Shown: positions 43,523 to 51,928, counted from the stretch's first letter. The stretch is DNA of 64,000 bases from Natronomonas salsuginis (GCF_005239135.1 NZ_QKNX01000003.1:62001-126000); one strand, 5' to 3'. Numbers and translations: made by a program. The notes: a model not told the origin generated them from the letters alone.

Positions 43523-44230
43523 AACGACAAAAAGTCGGGAGGGCACTGTCTGGTTGAGCACCGCCTCAACGGGCGTTTGATTATCTGGCGCTTGATTCGG
43601 CCGATCGTGATTGTAGTAGTGGCGAAAGCGGCGTACCCAGCGTCGGGCGCTCGATTGACTGCCCCGCGAAAAGGAGTGAAAGCGGTCGATTCGCATCGAT
43701 ACTGTCTGGAACCACTTTTCGATGTGGTTCCGCTCTGTGTAGTTGAGCTGACCGCTCAAATCGTGTTGAAAGAGGGCAGTCAGATACCCACCAGCATCGA
43801 CCAGGAATTCGGTGTCCGAAACGTCATGTTTCTCGGTTAACTGATGCAAGAACGCTGCCGCGGGACCGATCCCGCGGCGGCTGTATACGTCGATTTCAAG
43901 CAGTAACTTCGACCCCGTATCGATCGCCGCATACAGCCACTGTTTCTCACCATCAATCTCGATTTGTTTCTCGTCGACGGCAACCCGCGACGGCTCCGCC
44001 GTCGGCGGGTCGCCCTGCGATTCAGCGAGATCGTGTGTCCAATTCCAGACCGCTCCGTGAGAGCGATTAACGCCGAGTAACCCTAACACGGCGGCCACCT
44101 CCCGTACCGACAACCCCATTGAATGGAGCCGGACCCCGAACACCCTGACGGGTGTCGGGGTCGGCTCATTCTCCCAAACCTCATCACAATCCACGTCTAA
44201 CGTCTCCCTGAGCAGGTTTGCGAGTGTCAT
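43496..44230 (-). CDS. IS6-family DDE transposase
   Basis: A 244-residue transposase from ATG 44230 (MTLANLLRETLD). The DDE residues are visible in RVAVDEKQIEIDG, FLVDAGGYLTALF and RNHIEKWFQTVSMRIDRF. An N-terminal HTH region (GLSVREVAAVLGLLG) precedes them. The frame reads through the terminal inverted repeat (NQTVP) and its last 14 codons come from flanking DNA, inside the hairpin at 43499. Whether the altered tail matters is unknown. Confidence 0.85.
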   Translation of the reverse strand: MTLANLLRETLDVDCDEVWENEPTPTPVRVFGVRLHSMGLSVREVAAVLGLLGVNRSHGAVWNWTHDLAESQGDPPTAEPSRVAVDEKQIEIDGEKQWLYAAIDTGSKLLLEIDVYSRRGIGPAAAFLHQLTEKHDVSDTEFLVDAGGYLTALFQHDLSGQLNYTERNHIEKWFQTVSMRIDRFHSFSRGSQSSARRWVRRFRHYYNHDRPNQAPDNQTPVEAVLNQTVPSRLFVVRESVCTLS

Positions 44231-44285
44231 GGACACCACTCACTACGACCTGCTCGCTTCTCAAACTCCCTGAACTAGACAGTGC
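43543..44285 (-). mobile_element. IS6-family insertion sequence (ISH type)
   Basis: Terminal inverted repeats are GCACTGTCTGGTTGA (43543-43557) and the complement of 44271-44285 (GCACTGTCTAGTTCA), 13 of 15 matching. Length is 743 bp, usual for haloarchaeal IS6 elements. The 8-base flanks (TCGGGAGG and AACGTTAT) do not match, so no target duplication is seen. That fits either a rearrangement after replicative transposition or an old insertion. Confidence 0.8.
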
Positions 44286-44316
44286 AACGTTATCCGGCCA
44301 ATCGGATTCATGTTGG

Positions 44317-46482
44317 TTAATTCCCCTTCGACTCCGTGAACGCTGTCAGCTCTGGCACCCGTGTCTCCGAGAGCTCCCGACGGAGGTCTGATCGGGTCCA
44401 GCCTAACGGTGAGAGAACGCTCTCGACAGCTCTGATGAGTTCCGTCTCGTAGTAGTCCGGATCGTACATCTCGACTTCCTCGTGAGCCAATGCGACCCGC
44501 TCTCGCGAGGTCTTCCGATCGTCGACGACGACGTACTCGATGTCCTGTCCCGGATGGACGGCGAGGTTCTGGTCACGAGCGCGCTTCAGCGCCGCCACGT
44601 TCTGCGTGTTTTGGGTGTAGCCCTCGAGTGGTTTGGATACACGATTCCGTTCGACGAGCTGCTCAATCGGGACCTGACCAGCGTGTAGCTGGTCGATTGC
44701 ATCCTGAAGACGTCCGAGTACCGCGTCCGGTGACCGCGTGGCATCGAGCCGGTCGAGACAGTCTCGCTGGACATCCTCGGTGAACGGCGGGGTCGAACGC
44801 TGCCGGGCTTCGATACCTCTGATCTTGAAGTCGTCGTCGCCGGCGACCTTCCCGAAGTACTTCGTCAGCGCGCCGGAGTCGCTCTCACGCTGCGGGACGA
44901 ACGCCACCCAGTCGTAGTGCGCCTCGTGTTCGAGTCGAATCTCGACGCGTTCCGTGATCTCCGTCGCGAGCGTCCCGAGGTCCTCGCGGTCCTCGTCGTC
45001 GACGTCAGGGTCCGGGGTCACCCAGATGGAGTCGACGATGCCGTGGACGACGCGCCAGCCGCCGGCTTCCAGCCGTTGTTTCGCCGTCAGCAGAATTTCG
45101 CGAGCGAACGCGTTGATCGCCTCGTGGCACTCGATGCGGCCGAACTTCGCGTTGCTGAACCCTTGATACCCGAAGCAGGCGACGAGGATCCACTTCAACG
45201 CTCCCGACCGCCCCTCGAGTTCCGCCAGTCGGTCCTCGTCGGGGCCGTCCCGTTCCTTCTCGCGCCGGATGGCCGCCTTGATCTCGTCGCGTGCGTCGAT
45301 GATCGGCTGTAGCACGTCGACGAGGTAGCCCCGATCGTCGCAGATCGAGTACCCGAGGCCGGGGACGTCGTCGCGGTCGCTGTGGCAGTCACACCGGATG
45401 ACGTCCGGCGAGACGTTCCGGGTACAGATGATGTTCGGGTACAACGAGGAGAAGTCGAGTTCGTGGACGTTCTCGTGGAGGCCGACCTCGGGGGCGAAGA
45501 TGAAGCCGCCGCGGTCGGCGTCGTGGAGCGTCCCCATCGGTTTGTAGAACTCGTGGCGCCAAGAGTTCCAGGGGACGAGAACCCCGCGGTCGTGGGCCTC
45601 GCAGATCTGGATCGCCGTGAGCACGTTCCCGATCGACGCCCACGCGAGCTCCTGGACGGGCTTGTTCGAGCGCGACACGAGGTCGAGGACGCCGTCGAGG
45701 TTCGTTTCCCCGTAGAAGAACGTGTTCGACTCGTCGATGATCGCCCGACCGGGCACGTTGTACCGCGCCGGTGAGTGGCCGACGCGACCGTAGCTCGAGT
45801 AGGTCGACCGGCTCGCGAGCTGCTGGTAGTCGACGTCCGGCCACCGACTCATCGAGAAGTCGTCGACGCCGGCGTCCGTCGCCATCTCGTGGAGGGTCGG
45901 GACGATCTCGTTCGTCGAGCAGACCAGGACATCCGGATCGTGTGCGTCGAGCGCCCCTTGGACGGCGGTCAGGATATCCGTCGGCGAGCCGGTGACGGCG
46001 TCGCCGCCGACGGACAGTTTCTCGTAGACGTCGTTGCTCGTTTCGGTCACCGGAACGCTGAGCCGGAATGTCGACAGCTCGCTCGCCGGCGTCGGATCGG
46101 CGTCTGTCTCCAGACAGTATCGGAACTCTCGCGAGAAGTCGACGTTGAAACAGGCGAGATCCCCGACTGGATAGTCCGACAGCTGGCGTGCCTGCCGGGC
46201 GAGTGGGGTGACGCGGTCGATGTGGGCGACGTCGACGGCGAGAACGGCCTCCTCGTCGCGACGGAATCCGGGGCGACGCCTCACCATCTCGGTCGCGACG
46301 ACGTCGGGATGTTGGTCGTAGATCGACTGGAGCGCAGTAAGATCGATATCTGCGTCAGGGTCTCGAGCAGCGACGTAGAAACGTGGCGTGTAGTCGTCGT
46401 GTTCGGTTGCGACGGCGCCGCCGCCGGTGGCATCCCACTCGATAATGCGCCCGTCGTCCAAGAAGTCGATAGTGAACGGCAT
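44317..46482 (-). CDS. polB2: family B DNA polymerase (PolB2 type of mobile elements)
   Basis: A 721-residue polymerase. Motif A is ELDFSSLYPNII (near 344), motif B is LKWILVACFGYQGFSNA (near 445), and motif C is VVHGIVDSIWV (near 480), where the usual D-T-D is I-V-D, keeping only the second Asp. The N-terminal half lacks clear exonuclease DxE motifs. Such PolB2 proteins occur in haloarchaeal plasmids and proviruses. It is the last gene of a three-gene operon with 46485 and 46794. Confidence 0.88.
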   Translation of the reverse strand: MPFTIDFLDDGRIIEWDATGGGAVATEHDDYTPRFYVAARDPDADIDLTALQSIYDQHPDVVATEMVRRRPGFRRDEEAVLAVDVAHIDRVTPLARQARQLSDYPVGDLACFNVDFSREFRYCLETDADPTPASELSTFRLSVPVTETSNDVYEKLSVGGDAVTGSPTDILTAVQGALDAHDPDVLVCSTNEIVPTLHEMATDAGVDDFSMSRWPDVDYQQLASRSTYSSYGRVGHSPARYNVPGRAIIDESNTFFYGETNLDGVLDLVSRSNKPVQELAWASIGNVLTAIQICEAHDRGVLVPWNSWRHEFYKPMGTLHDADRGGFIFAPEVGLHENVHELDFSSLYPNIICTRNVSPDVIRCDCHSDRDDVPGLGYSICDDRGYLVDVLQPIIDARDEIKAAIRREKERDGPDEDRLAELEGRSGALKWILVACFGYQGFSNAKFGRIECHEAINAFAREILLTAKQRLEAGGWRVVHGIVDSIWVTPDPDVDDEDREDLGTLATEITERVEIRLEHEAHYDWVAFVPQRESDSGALTKYFGKVAGDDDFKIRGIEARQRSTPPFTEDVQRDCLDRLDATRSPDAVLGRLQDAIDQLHAGQVPIEQLVERNRVSKPLEGYTQNTQNVAALKRARDQNLAVHPGQDIEYVVVDDRKTSRERVALAHEEVEMYDPDYYETELIRAVESVLSPLGWTRSDLRRELSETRVPELTAFTESKGN

Positions 46483-46484
46483 CG

Positions 46485-46790
46485 TCAGGTGTCTGCTTCT
46501 GGCAAGCCGTCTTCCTGGTCATCGCGTGCCGCGACCGCGGCTTCGAGCTCCTCGAGGCGCTCTTCGTGGTCGTCGAGACGGGCTTCCTGTTCGAGGTCGA
46601 TACTGACTAGCGCGGGGAGGAGCGGGTTCTGGTGGTTCAGAAGTCCGCTCGCGTCGGCGTGCTCACGAGCGTACTCGAACAGCTGGTCGAACCGTGGTTG
46701 GTCGCGACGCCGCAGTGCCCGCCGGAAATCCGCCCAGCGTTCCTCGATGGCCCGGAGTGCGTCCCGATACGTCGGGTTCGTACGGCCCAT
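46485..46790 (-). CDS. small helical protein between RadA-like and polB2 genes
   Basis: A 101-residue protein rich in Arg and Glu, with an N-terminal helix (YRDALRAIEERWADFRRALRR) and a C-terminal coiled-coil-like stretch (LEQEARLDDHEERLEELEAA). It has no known motif. It is spaced two bases from polB2 and three from the RadA-like gene, so it belongs to their operon. An accessory role in replication or repair is a guess from context. Confidence 0.65.
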   Translation of the reverse strand: MGRTNPTYRDALRAIEERWADFRRALRRRDQPRFDQLFEYAREHADASGLLNHQNPLLPALVSIDLEQEARLDDHEERLEELEAAVAARDDQEDGLPEADT

Positions 46791-46793
46791 CGG

Positions 46794-47729
46794 TTATCGT
46801 CCTCCAGCGCTGGCTGTCCACGCGTCGAGCAGCGGATCTGTTCCGACTGCCACTGACTCTCCATCAACTGTGACACCGCTCCCGACGCCCTCCGGTGTTG
46901 GCGTCGACGGCGTGGTCGTCGGCTCCATGCCGACCTGCGTGGCGCGTGCCGCGAGCAGCTGCCGCCAGTACGCGAACGTCGTCTGGTAGTACGCGCCGTC
47001 GTCGACGGGATAGACGAGCGTCTCGAAGTCCTCGCCGACGACCCGTGGCCCCATTCGAGTTTGCTCACACTCCAAGTGGTGGTCGGCGACCGTCGCGACC
47101 GGTTCGGTGAATTCGTTTCGTTCGTTTCGCGTAACGAGCACCGGGATGTCGTACCCATCGGCGTAGGTCGCCAACCGGGCGAGAGTTCGAGCCTGGAGGG
47201 TTTTCGCGTGGGTCTCGCCGAGGGTATCGTCGGCGCGGTACTGGGCGTCGACGGCCGGCGCGACGATGAGTGATGGTGTGTGTGGTGATGCATCGTCACT
47301 ATCCGCCGGCTGCCGATCTCGGACGGTGTCGTTGGTCGTCGATTCCCGGATGGACTGATTCACCGCCGCCGGGAGATCACAGACGGCGCCGTAGTGCTGG
47401 TAGGCGGTGAATCCGCGTGCCACGTGGATTCGGTTGAGCAACCGTTGGCTGGGTGCGATCCGGGCGAGTGTCGTCGTCGTCGCGTGCCCGTTGGCGTCGA
47501 TCCAGAAGGCAGGGCCGTCGTGGAGGAGCAGATGATCGAGCGCGAGCGACTGCAGGATCGGGACGCCACGGCTTCCCTCCACGTCGAGTAGCGTGATACC
47601 GTCATCGAGCGAGGGAAGCAACATCCCGTCGGTCGCCGGATCGGTCTGGTCAGCAAGGGTTCGATTTCTCTCTGCCCCTCGAGTTGGCTGTCCCACGGCC
47701 AATCGATTCGATGTCGAATGATCTGGCAT
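46794..47729 (-). CDS. RadA/RecA-fold protein with degenerate Walker A, PolB2 partner
   Basis: A 311-residue protein that aligns by eye with the RadA core: DGITLLDVEGSRGVPILQSL where Walker A should be, PAFWIDANGHATTTTLARIA where RadA has the IDTEGTF strand, then LLNRIHVARGFTAYQHY, and a Walker B-like SLIVAPAVDAQYR. The lysine-bearing P-loop is lost, so ATP use is doubtful. It starts the polB2 operon; a CTTATTGG box lies 28 bases upstream. A role as a structural recombinase-like partner of PolB2 is inference. Confidence 0.6.
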   Translation of the reverse strand: MPDHSTSNRLAVGQPTRGAERNRTLADQTDPATDGMLLPSLDDGITLLDVEGSRGVPILQSLALDHLLLHDGPAFWIDANGHATTTTLARIAPSQRLLNRIHVARGFTAYQHYGAVCDLPAAVNQSIRESTTNDTVRDRQPADSDDASPHTPSLIVAPAVDAQYRADDTLGETHAKTLQARTLARLATYADGYDIPVLVTRNERNEFTEPVATVADHHLECEQTRMGPRVVGEDFETLVYPVDDGAYYQTTFAYWRQLLAARATQVGMEPTTTPSTPTPEGVGSGVTVDGESVAVGTDPLLDAWTASAGGR

Positions 47730-48032
47730 ATTCGACTAGATGACGGATGTTCCCAATAAGCCGCGGCGTGGCGGTTCCGCGTTTCAGGAAAGAGAGAGGC
47801 TCCGACTCAAATCGGAGTGAGTCACCCGATTTCCATCGGTGTTCGCCCGCTTCCGAGAAGATTTCCGGAGTTGTAGCAGTCTCCTCTGACAGTATTAACC
47901 AACATCTCCGAACAAGCGCTATAGATGTTGGTCAAGCGTGATCGCTATTGACACTTTTTCCGCTCGACCACATGAGTAAAATTTCTTTTTATAGAAGGGG
48001 ACGAGTTCGAGGCTCGGGTTGGCGTGGGAGCG
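47730..48032. promoter_or_regulatory. intergenic region with polB2-operon promoter and inverted repeats
   Basis: No gene is seen in these 303 bases. Besides the promoter box for 46794 (about 47753-47760) there are three inverted repeats: CTCCGA/TCGGAG (47800-47817), CCGAT/ATCGG (47826-47839), and a ten-base perfect pair ACCAACATCT/AGATGTTGGT with a 15-base spacer (47898-47932). T-rich sequence (47984-47992) lies just downstream of the HEPN gene and may end its transcript. Confidence 0.4.
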
Positions 48033-48551
48033 TCACTCCCGTTTGTCGCAGTTACGCCGTGAGTGAGCGTCGGCAAACTCGACGAGATATTGGTGGATTT
48101 CTTCAGCTAAATCGTGCATTGCCATCGCAAAGTCTCGACCGGGGCGGTCGATGTGATAATAGAACCGCGAGCGGTGCTCGGAGCGGAAGGCGTCGATCCG
48201 GCTGGCGACCTCCTCGTCGGAAAAGATATTTCGCACCGCGATGTCGTCGAATACTTCTTCATGTTTCCGATAATCCGCTGACTCCGCCACTGTCATCTCG
48301 ACGAGGTAAAACTGGAACGACCGCTCGATAGCGTTGAACGAGAGTTCGACGATACTCACGTAGTTGTTCGTTCCTTGCCGAAGCTGTCGACACGTCCCCA
48401 GCATAGCACACGCCTTTCCGAGCTGAATGTCGGCGTCGTCGCTAGCTCGTTGCCAGGAGAGTGAGTCCTGTGCTGGGCCGGTTTCGCCGTCCTCTAACAG
48501 CTGTTCGGCGTGTTCGAGCGCGGCGACAACCTCACTCAGCCCCACCGCCAA
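48033..48551 (-). CDS. HEPN-domain toxin-like protein
   Basis: A 172-residue all-helical protein. An R-x4-H motif is visible as RSRFYYH near residue 128, matching the catalytic or AMP-acceptor site of HEPN RNases. It overlaps the MNT gene by 20 bases and follows it, the usual order of MNT-HEPN toxin-antitoxin pairs. In known cases the MNT partner AMPylates HEPN to silence it. The system may stabilise the island or act against phage; this is inference from family. Confidence 0.72.
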   Translation of the reverse strand: MAVGLSEVVAALEHAEQLLEDGETGPAQDSLSWQRASDDADIQLGKACAMLGTCRQLRQGTNNYVSIVELSFNAIERSFQFYLVEMTVAESADYRKHEEVFDDIAVRNIFSDEEVASRIDAFRSEHRSRFYYHIDRPGRDFAMAMHDLAEEIHQYLVEFADAHSRRNCDKRE

Positions 48552-49224
48552 ACACCTCCCGTTTCACCGCATCGAGTGCTGACGAGTCTCGAAGCGTCAG
48601 CCCCTCTGTAAAGATATCGTCGATTCGGTCGTGGTTCGCAGCCGTTTCCTCGGGTTCGACCACGATGTGTGCCTCATAGCGATCGCCGTCGAACTGCATA
48701 TCGGCGATGTCCTGTTCGATGGTGTGGGCCTCACGCTGGGCCTTCATTCTCTCTCCGTCAATCACGACGAACAGGTCGATGTCACTCGTTCGGTCGGCGG
48801 TACCCCGTGCGACGCTGCCAAAGAGAATGATGCCAACGTCGTCGGCAATCCGCTGTTCAATGTCGGCGAGGATCGCTCTGACCGGCTCGTGATACTCCGA
48901 TTGAGGGATGGTCGTTACCGGATCATCAGCTTTGATGAGCATCCCCGAATCCATCCGGACGGCGTTTGCCCGCCCGGAGCGATCAACGTCGATCACGCCA
49001 AGTGCTTCGAGCGAATCGACGGCGGCGTTGACACCACTCAATCCGTTTCCCGTCACCCGGTGGAGCTCCCGGTTTGTGAACTCCTGTTCCGGATTGTCGA
49101 CGAGTATCTGCAGGATGTCGGCGGTTGCTCCATACCGGAACGCATCTGGATCACCGAGGGGAACGGGAAGTCGAACGTAGGTCCCTTCCTTTTTCCTACC
49201 GGACCGAACTGTTTCAGCAGTCAT
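48532..49224 (-). CDS. MNT nucleotidyltransferase antitoxin with N-terminal winged helix
   Basis: A 230-residue protein. Residues ~25-95 form a winged helix (NRELHRVTGNGLSGVNAAVD), and the nucleotidyltransferase domain shows LFGSVARGTADRTSDIDLFV, the GSx-DxD site in intact form. Fusing the DNA-binding and antitoxin parts suggests autorepression. An inverted repeat covers its start codon (49211-49236). It overlaps the HEPN gene downstream. Confidence 0.78.
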   Translation of the reverse strand: MTAETVRSGRKKEGTYVRLPVPLGDPDAFRYGATADILQILVDNPEQEFTNRELHRVTGNGLSGVNAAVDSLEALGVIDVDRSGRANAVRMDSGMLIKADDPVTTIPQSEYHEPVRAILADIEQRIADDVGIILFGSVARGTADRTSDIDLFVVIDGERMKAQREAHTIEQDIADMQFDGDRYEAHIVVEPEETAANHDRIDDIFTEGLTLRDSSALDAVKREVFGGGAE

Positions 49225-49236
49225 GAATGCTGAAAC
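49211..49236. promoter_or_regulatory. inverted repeat over the MNT start codon, likely operator
   Basis: GTTTCAGCA-GTCATGAA-TGCTGAAAC: two perfect nine-base arms around eight bases that contain the start codon of the MNT gene (ATG 49224 on the minus strand). A TTATTCATT box lies about 25 bases upstream, so the transcript is probably leaderless and the repeat straddles the transcription start. The winged-helix domain of the MNT protein is the obvious candidate binder. Confidence 0.65.
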
Positions 49237-49312
49237 GGTTCAAATGAATAAGAACCTTTGGTCGTAGTGAGACCGGAGGCATGTCGCGATTAGCTGAATG
49301 CAGGCGCTAAGC

Positions 49313-49367
49313 CCCCGTCCTCAAGGAGCAACGCAGGCCGAAGGCCGAGTAGCGCAGTAGGGCGGGG
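49313..49367. repeat. left-end hairpin of second TnpB element
   Basis: CCCCGTCC pairs with GGGCGGGG (one G-T pair) around an inner region with GGCC-GAA-GGCC and shared words CCTCAAGGAGC and AGTAGGG that also occur in the right-end hairpin. This shows that the two ends are related imperfect palindromes, as recognised by TnpA-type transposases in the family. Confidence 0.55.
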
Positions 49368-49467
49368 ATACAGCGCCGTCATCATCTGTCCATACACTGC
49401 TCTGTTGCAGGCTCACAGGCCCACGCAGTCGCAACGTTTTGTGCATAGAGTATATACTATACATACG

Positions 49468-49588
49468 ATGAAGCGGACCACAATCACGCTCCGAGGGGAC
49501 CAACACGAGTGGATTCAGGAACACCACCTGAATCTCTCGTCGTTCACTCCGCGAGCGACTTGACGAGTACATCGAGGAACACGAATAG
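49468..49588 (+). pseudogene. frameshifted ribbon-helix-helix gene of the TnpB element
   Basis: The start MKRTTITLRGDQHEWIQEHH and the end RERLDEYIEEHE are both recognisable, but they lie in different frames. The break is near 49547-49551 (TTCACTCCGC), one base out of phase, so translation stops early at TGA 49561. The intact form would be a ~40-residue ribbon-helix-helix protein just before tnpB in the same direction. Its role as repressor would be lost here. A sequencing error is the main alternative. Confidence 0.65.
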
Positions 49589-49592
49589 CGCC

Positions 49593-50837
49593 ATGTACTA
49601 CGCCTACAAGTATCATCTTGAGCCGTCCGACGCCCACCGTGAGGAGTTGGACCGCCACCGAGACATTTGTAGGCAACTGTACAACCACGCGCTCTACCGC
49701 TTCGACCAAATCCCCGAGGATACAGGCACGCTCAATCGGCGCGTTCGCTCCATCCGAGACGAAATACCGTCCCTGAAAGACTGGTGGGATGACCTCTCGG
49801 ATGTGTACTCGACAGTTCTGCAAACAGCGGTCATGCGAATCGAGCAGAACGTCAAGTCACTCGGGGGACTCAAGGAGAACGGCTACGGCGTCGGTCAGCT
49901 CAAGTGGAAGCCGCCACGGGAGTTCCGCAGTTTCACGTACAGTCAGTCTGGCTTCAAGTTCGACAAGAAGGGCGGTCAGACTGTCCTGTCCCTCTCGAAA
50001 CTCGCGGAGATACCGATACGGCTCCACCGACCCATCCCCGACGACGCCACACTCAAGCAGGTCACGCTCAAGAAAGAGCCAACGGGCGAGTGGTTCGCCA
50101 CCTTCGGCGTCGAGATGGAGCGTGACCCGACCGAGCCGCCTGAGAATCCCGAGGAGTGCGTCGGAATCGATGTGGGCATCCTGAAGTACGCCCACGACAC
50201 CGACGGCACGGCGGTCGGGTCACTCGACCTCTCGGACGAACGCGACCGCTTGGAGCGCGAACAACGGAAGCTCTCGCGGAAGCAACACGGGTCGAATAAC
50301 TACGAGACACAACGGCGACGCGTCGCGGAGTGTCACGCCGACCTCCGACGGAAGCGCCGCGACTTTCTCCACAAATTGTCGAACTACTACGCTACCGAGT
50401 ACGACTTTGTGGCGGTCGAAGACCTGAACGTGAAGGGGATGATGGAAAGTCCGTCGTACAGCCGCAATACGGCGTCTGCCGCGTGGCGGACGTTCCTTCG
50501 GATGCTTGATTACAAGTGCGAACGAGCGGGGACGCACTTCGTGGCGGTCAACCCGAGAGGGACGACCAAGGAGTGCGCGTCATGTGGCGTTTCGACGGAG
50601 AAGCCGTTATGGGTCCGTGAACACTCGTGTCCCGCCTGTGGGTTTGAGGCGGACAGGGACGCGAACGCGGCGTGGAACATTCTTTTTCGCGGCCTCGAAG
50701 ATGTAGGAGTGGGATACTCCGAATCAACGCCTGTGGAGACTGCGCTCGCTGTGGATACACCTGTATCTGCAAAACGCGTCGTCGAAGCAGGAAGCCCTAC
50801 CCTCAAGGAGCGAACGGCGTCAGCCGTGAGCGAGTAG
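49593..50837 (+). CDS. tnpB: TnpB, RNA-guided nuclease with canonical RuvC triad
   Basis: A 414-residue protein from ATG 49593, five bases after the broken small gene. All RuvC motifs are intact: GIDVGILKYAH (near 190), FVAVEDLNVKGM (near 274) and FEADRDANAAWNI (near 354). The zinc finger is CASCG and CPACG. It probably cuts DNA guided by an RNA from its own 3' end, keeping the element at its site. The last ~15 codons overlap the right-end hairpin, as expected when the guide scaffold overlaps the gene. Confidence 0.9.
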   Translation: MYYAYKYHLEPSDAHREELDRHRDICRQLYNHALYRFDQIPEDTGTLNRRVRSIRDEIPSLKDWWDDLSDVYSTVLQTAVMRIEQNVKSLGGLKENGYGVGQLKWKPPREFRSFTYSQSGFKFDKKGGQTVLSLSKLAEIPIRLHRPIPDDATLKQVTLKKEPTGEWFATFGVEMERDPTEPPENPEECVGIDVGILKYAHDTDGTAVGSLDLSDERDRLEREQRKLSRKQHGSNNYETQRRRVAECHADLRRKRRDFLHKLSNYYATEYDFVAVEDLNVKGMMESPSYSRNTASAAWRTFLRMLDYKCERAGTHFVAVNPRGTTKECASCGVSTEKPLWVREHSCPACGFEADRDANAAWNILFRGLEDVGVGYSESTPVETALAVDTPVSAKRVVEAGSPTLKERTASAVSE

Positions 50838-50844
50838 GGTAGGG
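50795..50844 (+). ncRNA. right-end hairpin, likely omega RNA scaffold end
   Basis: CCCTACCC pairs perfectly with GGGTAGGG, and inside it ACGGC-GTCA-GCCGT forms a second stem. It spans the tnpB stop codon and ends the element. By analogy with characterised TnpB systems and with sense-overlapping transcripts reported for haloarchaeal tnpB genes, this would be the 3' part of the guide scaffold, with the target guide read from 50845 onwards. Transcription is not shown here. Confidence 0.5.
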
Positions 50845-50848
50845 TAGT

Positions 50849-51877
50849 TCACTGCATCGGCGACGCAGCGGCCGAATCGACGAGCGAGTACTCTCGATCC
50901 CGGCTCGTTCCCTCCGCCTCAAGGAGGTTGTACTGCGCCATCTTCGAGAGGTACGTTCGGACGGTCCGTTTCGTCCGTGGATCGTCGACCGCCTCGGAAT
51001 AGCGCTCGTGTATCTCGCTCGGCCCGACCGGGCCATGCTCGCGAACGATGTCGTAGACGACGCGCTGGTGCGGCGTGAGCGAGTCGAGGCTCCTCTGCTT
51101 AATCTGGGCCCGAGCATCCTCGGCGGCGTCCAGGAGAATATCGTCGGTGATGCGCTCGTGGTTCTCGCGATCGGCTTTGCCGGCGGCCGTTCGGAGGATC
51201 CCGATTGCGAGGCGGGCGTCGCCGGCGGCCGCGTCGGCGATCCGATAGAGTTGGTCGTCGGTGACGACGTCCTCGTCGAGCCCCCGCTTTGCCCGCGCAC
51301 TCAGGATGTCGTACAGCTGTTCGTCGTGGTACTTGTCCATCCGGACGTGTTCGCTGGAGCGCAGCCGGCTCACGAGGCGGTCGTCGACGCGGCTGAACAG
51401 CTCCTCTTCCGTGTTCGCGATGCAGATGATCGCGAACTGCGGGAGGCTGTGGAGGTCGTAGATGACGCTGGGGTCCTCCAGTTGGTCGACCTCGTCGAGG
51501 ATGACGACGGTTCGCGGGCCGTCGTGCTGTTGGAGGCGGTCGACGAGTTCGTCGTGGGGCGTTGACTGCCGGTGGATGTCGATAGTCGCGCCGAGGTCGT
51601 CGAGAATCTGATAGAGCGTTCGGAATCGGGTGTAGTTGCGCCAGCAGTTGACGTAGGTGGTCTCGACGTCGAGGACCTCTTCCCGGAGTCGTTCGGTGAC
51701 GAACTGCGAGATGCAGGTCTTGCCGGCGCCGCTGGGCCCGGTGACGATGGCCGTGTCGGCGGGTTCGCCGTTCGTGATGGGCTCAAGAACGCTGGAGAGA
51801 TGGTTGACTTCGGCGTCGCGATGCTCAACTTCCCGAGGGACGAACCCGGCGCGGAGGACGCGAGCATCGCGGATCAT
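50849..51877 (-). CDS. orc: Orc1/Cdc6-type replication initiator
   Basis: A 342-residue AAA+ protein with Walker A GPSGAGKTCIS (near 47), Walker B VVILDEVDQLED (near 122), and a C-terminal winged helix (PSEIHERYSEAVDD...RTYLSKMAQYNLL). Such initiators bind origin repeats beside their own gene. It is probably part of the integrated element with polB2, not the main chromosomal initiator, though this cannot be proved from one window. The TnpB element was inserted at its 3' side, 12 bases from its stop. Confidence 0.9.
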   Translation of the reverse strand: MIRDARVLRAGFVPREVEHRDAEVNHLSSVLEPITNGEPADTAIVTGPSGAGKTCISQFVTERLREEVLDVETTYVNCWRNYTRFRTLYQILDDLGATIDIHRQSTPHDELVDRLQQHDGPRTVVILDEVDQLEDPSVIYDLHSLPQFAIICIANTEEELFSRVDDRLVSRLRSSEHVRMDKYHDEQLYDILSARAKRGLDEDVVTDDQLYRIADAAAGDARLAIGILRTAAGKADRENHERITDDILLDAAEDARAQIKQRSLDSLTPHQRVVYDIVREHGPVGPSEIHERYSEAVDDPRTKRTVRTYLSKMAQYNLLEAEGTSRDREYSLVDSAAASPMQ

Positions 51878-51928
51878 CTTTCTCTGAGAGATTGATTTCG
51901 GTTCAGGTTACATAAGCCTGACCGGGTT

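Larger units (their letters stand above)
49313..50844 (+). mobile_element. second TnpB-only IS element (IS200/IS605 group)
   Basis: It is bounded by two related subterminal hairpins: left CCCCGTCC/GGGCGGGG (49313-49367) and right CCCTACCC/GGGTAGGG (50795-50844). Both contain CCTCAAGGAGC and AGTAGGG, so they are homologous ends. Inside are a broken ribbon-helix-helix gene (49468-49588) and an intact tnpB (49593-50837). No tnpA is present. The exact outer base of each end is not fixed. Confidence 0.65.
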
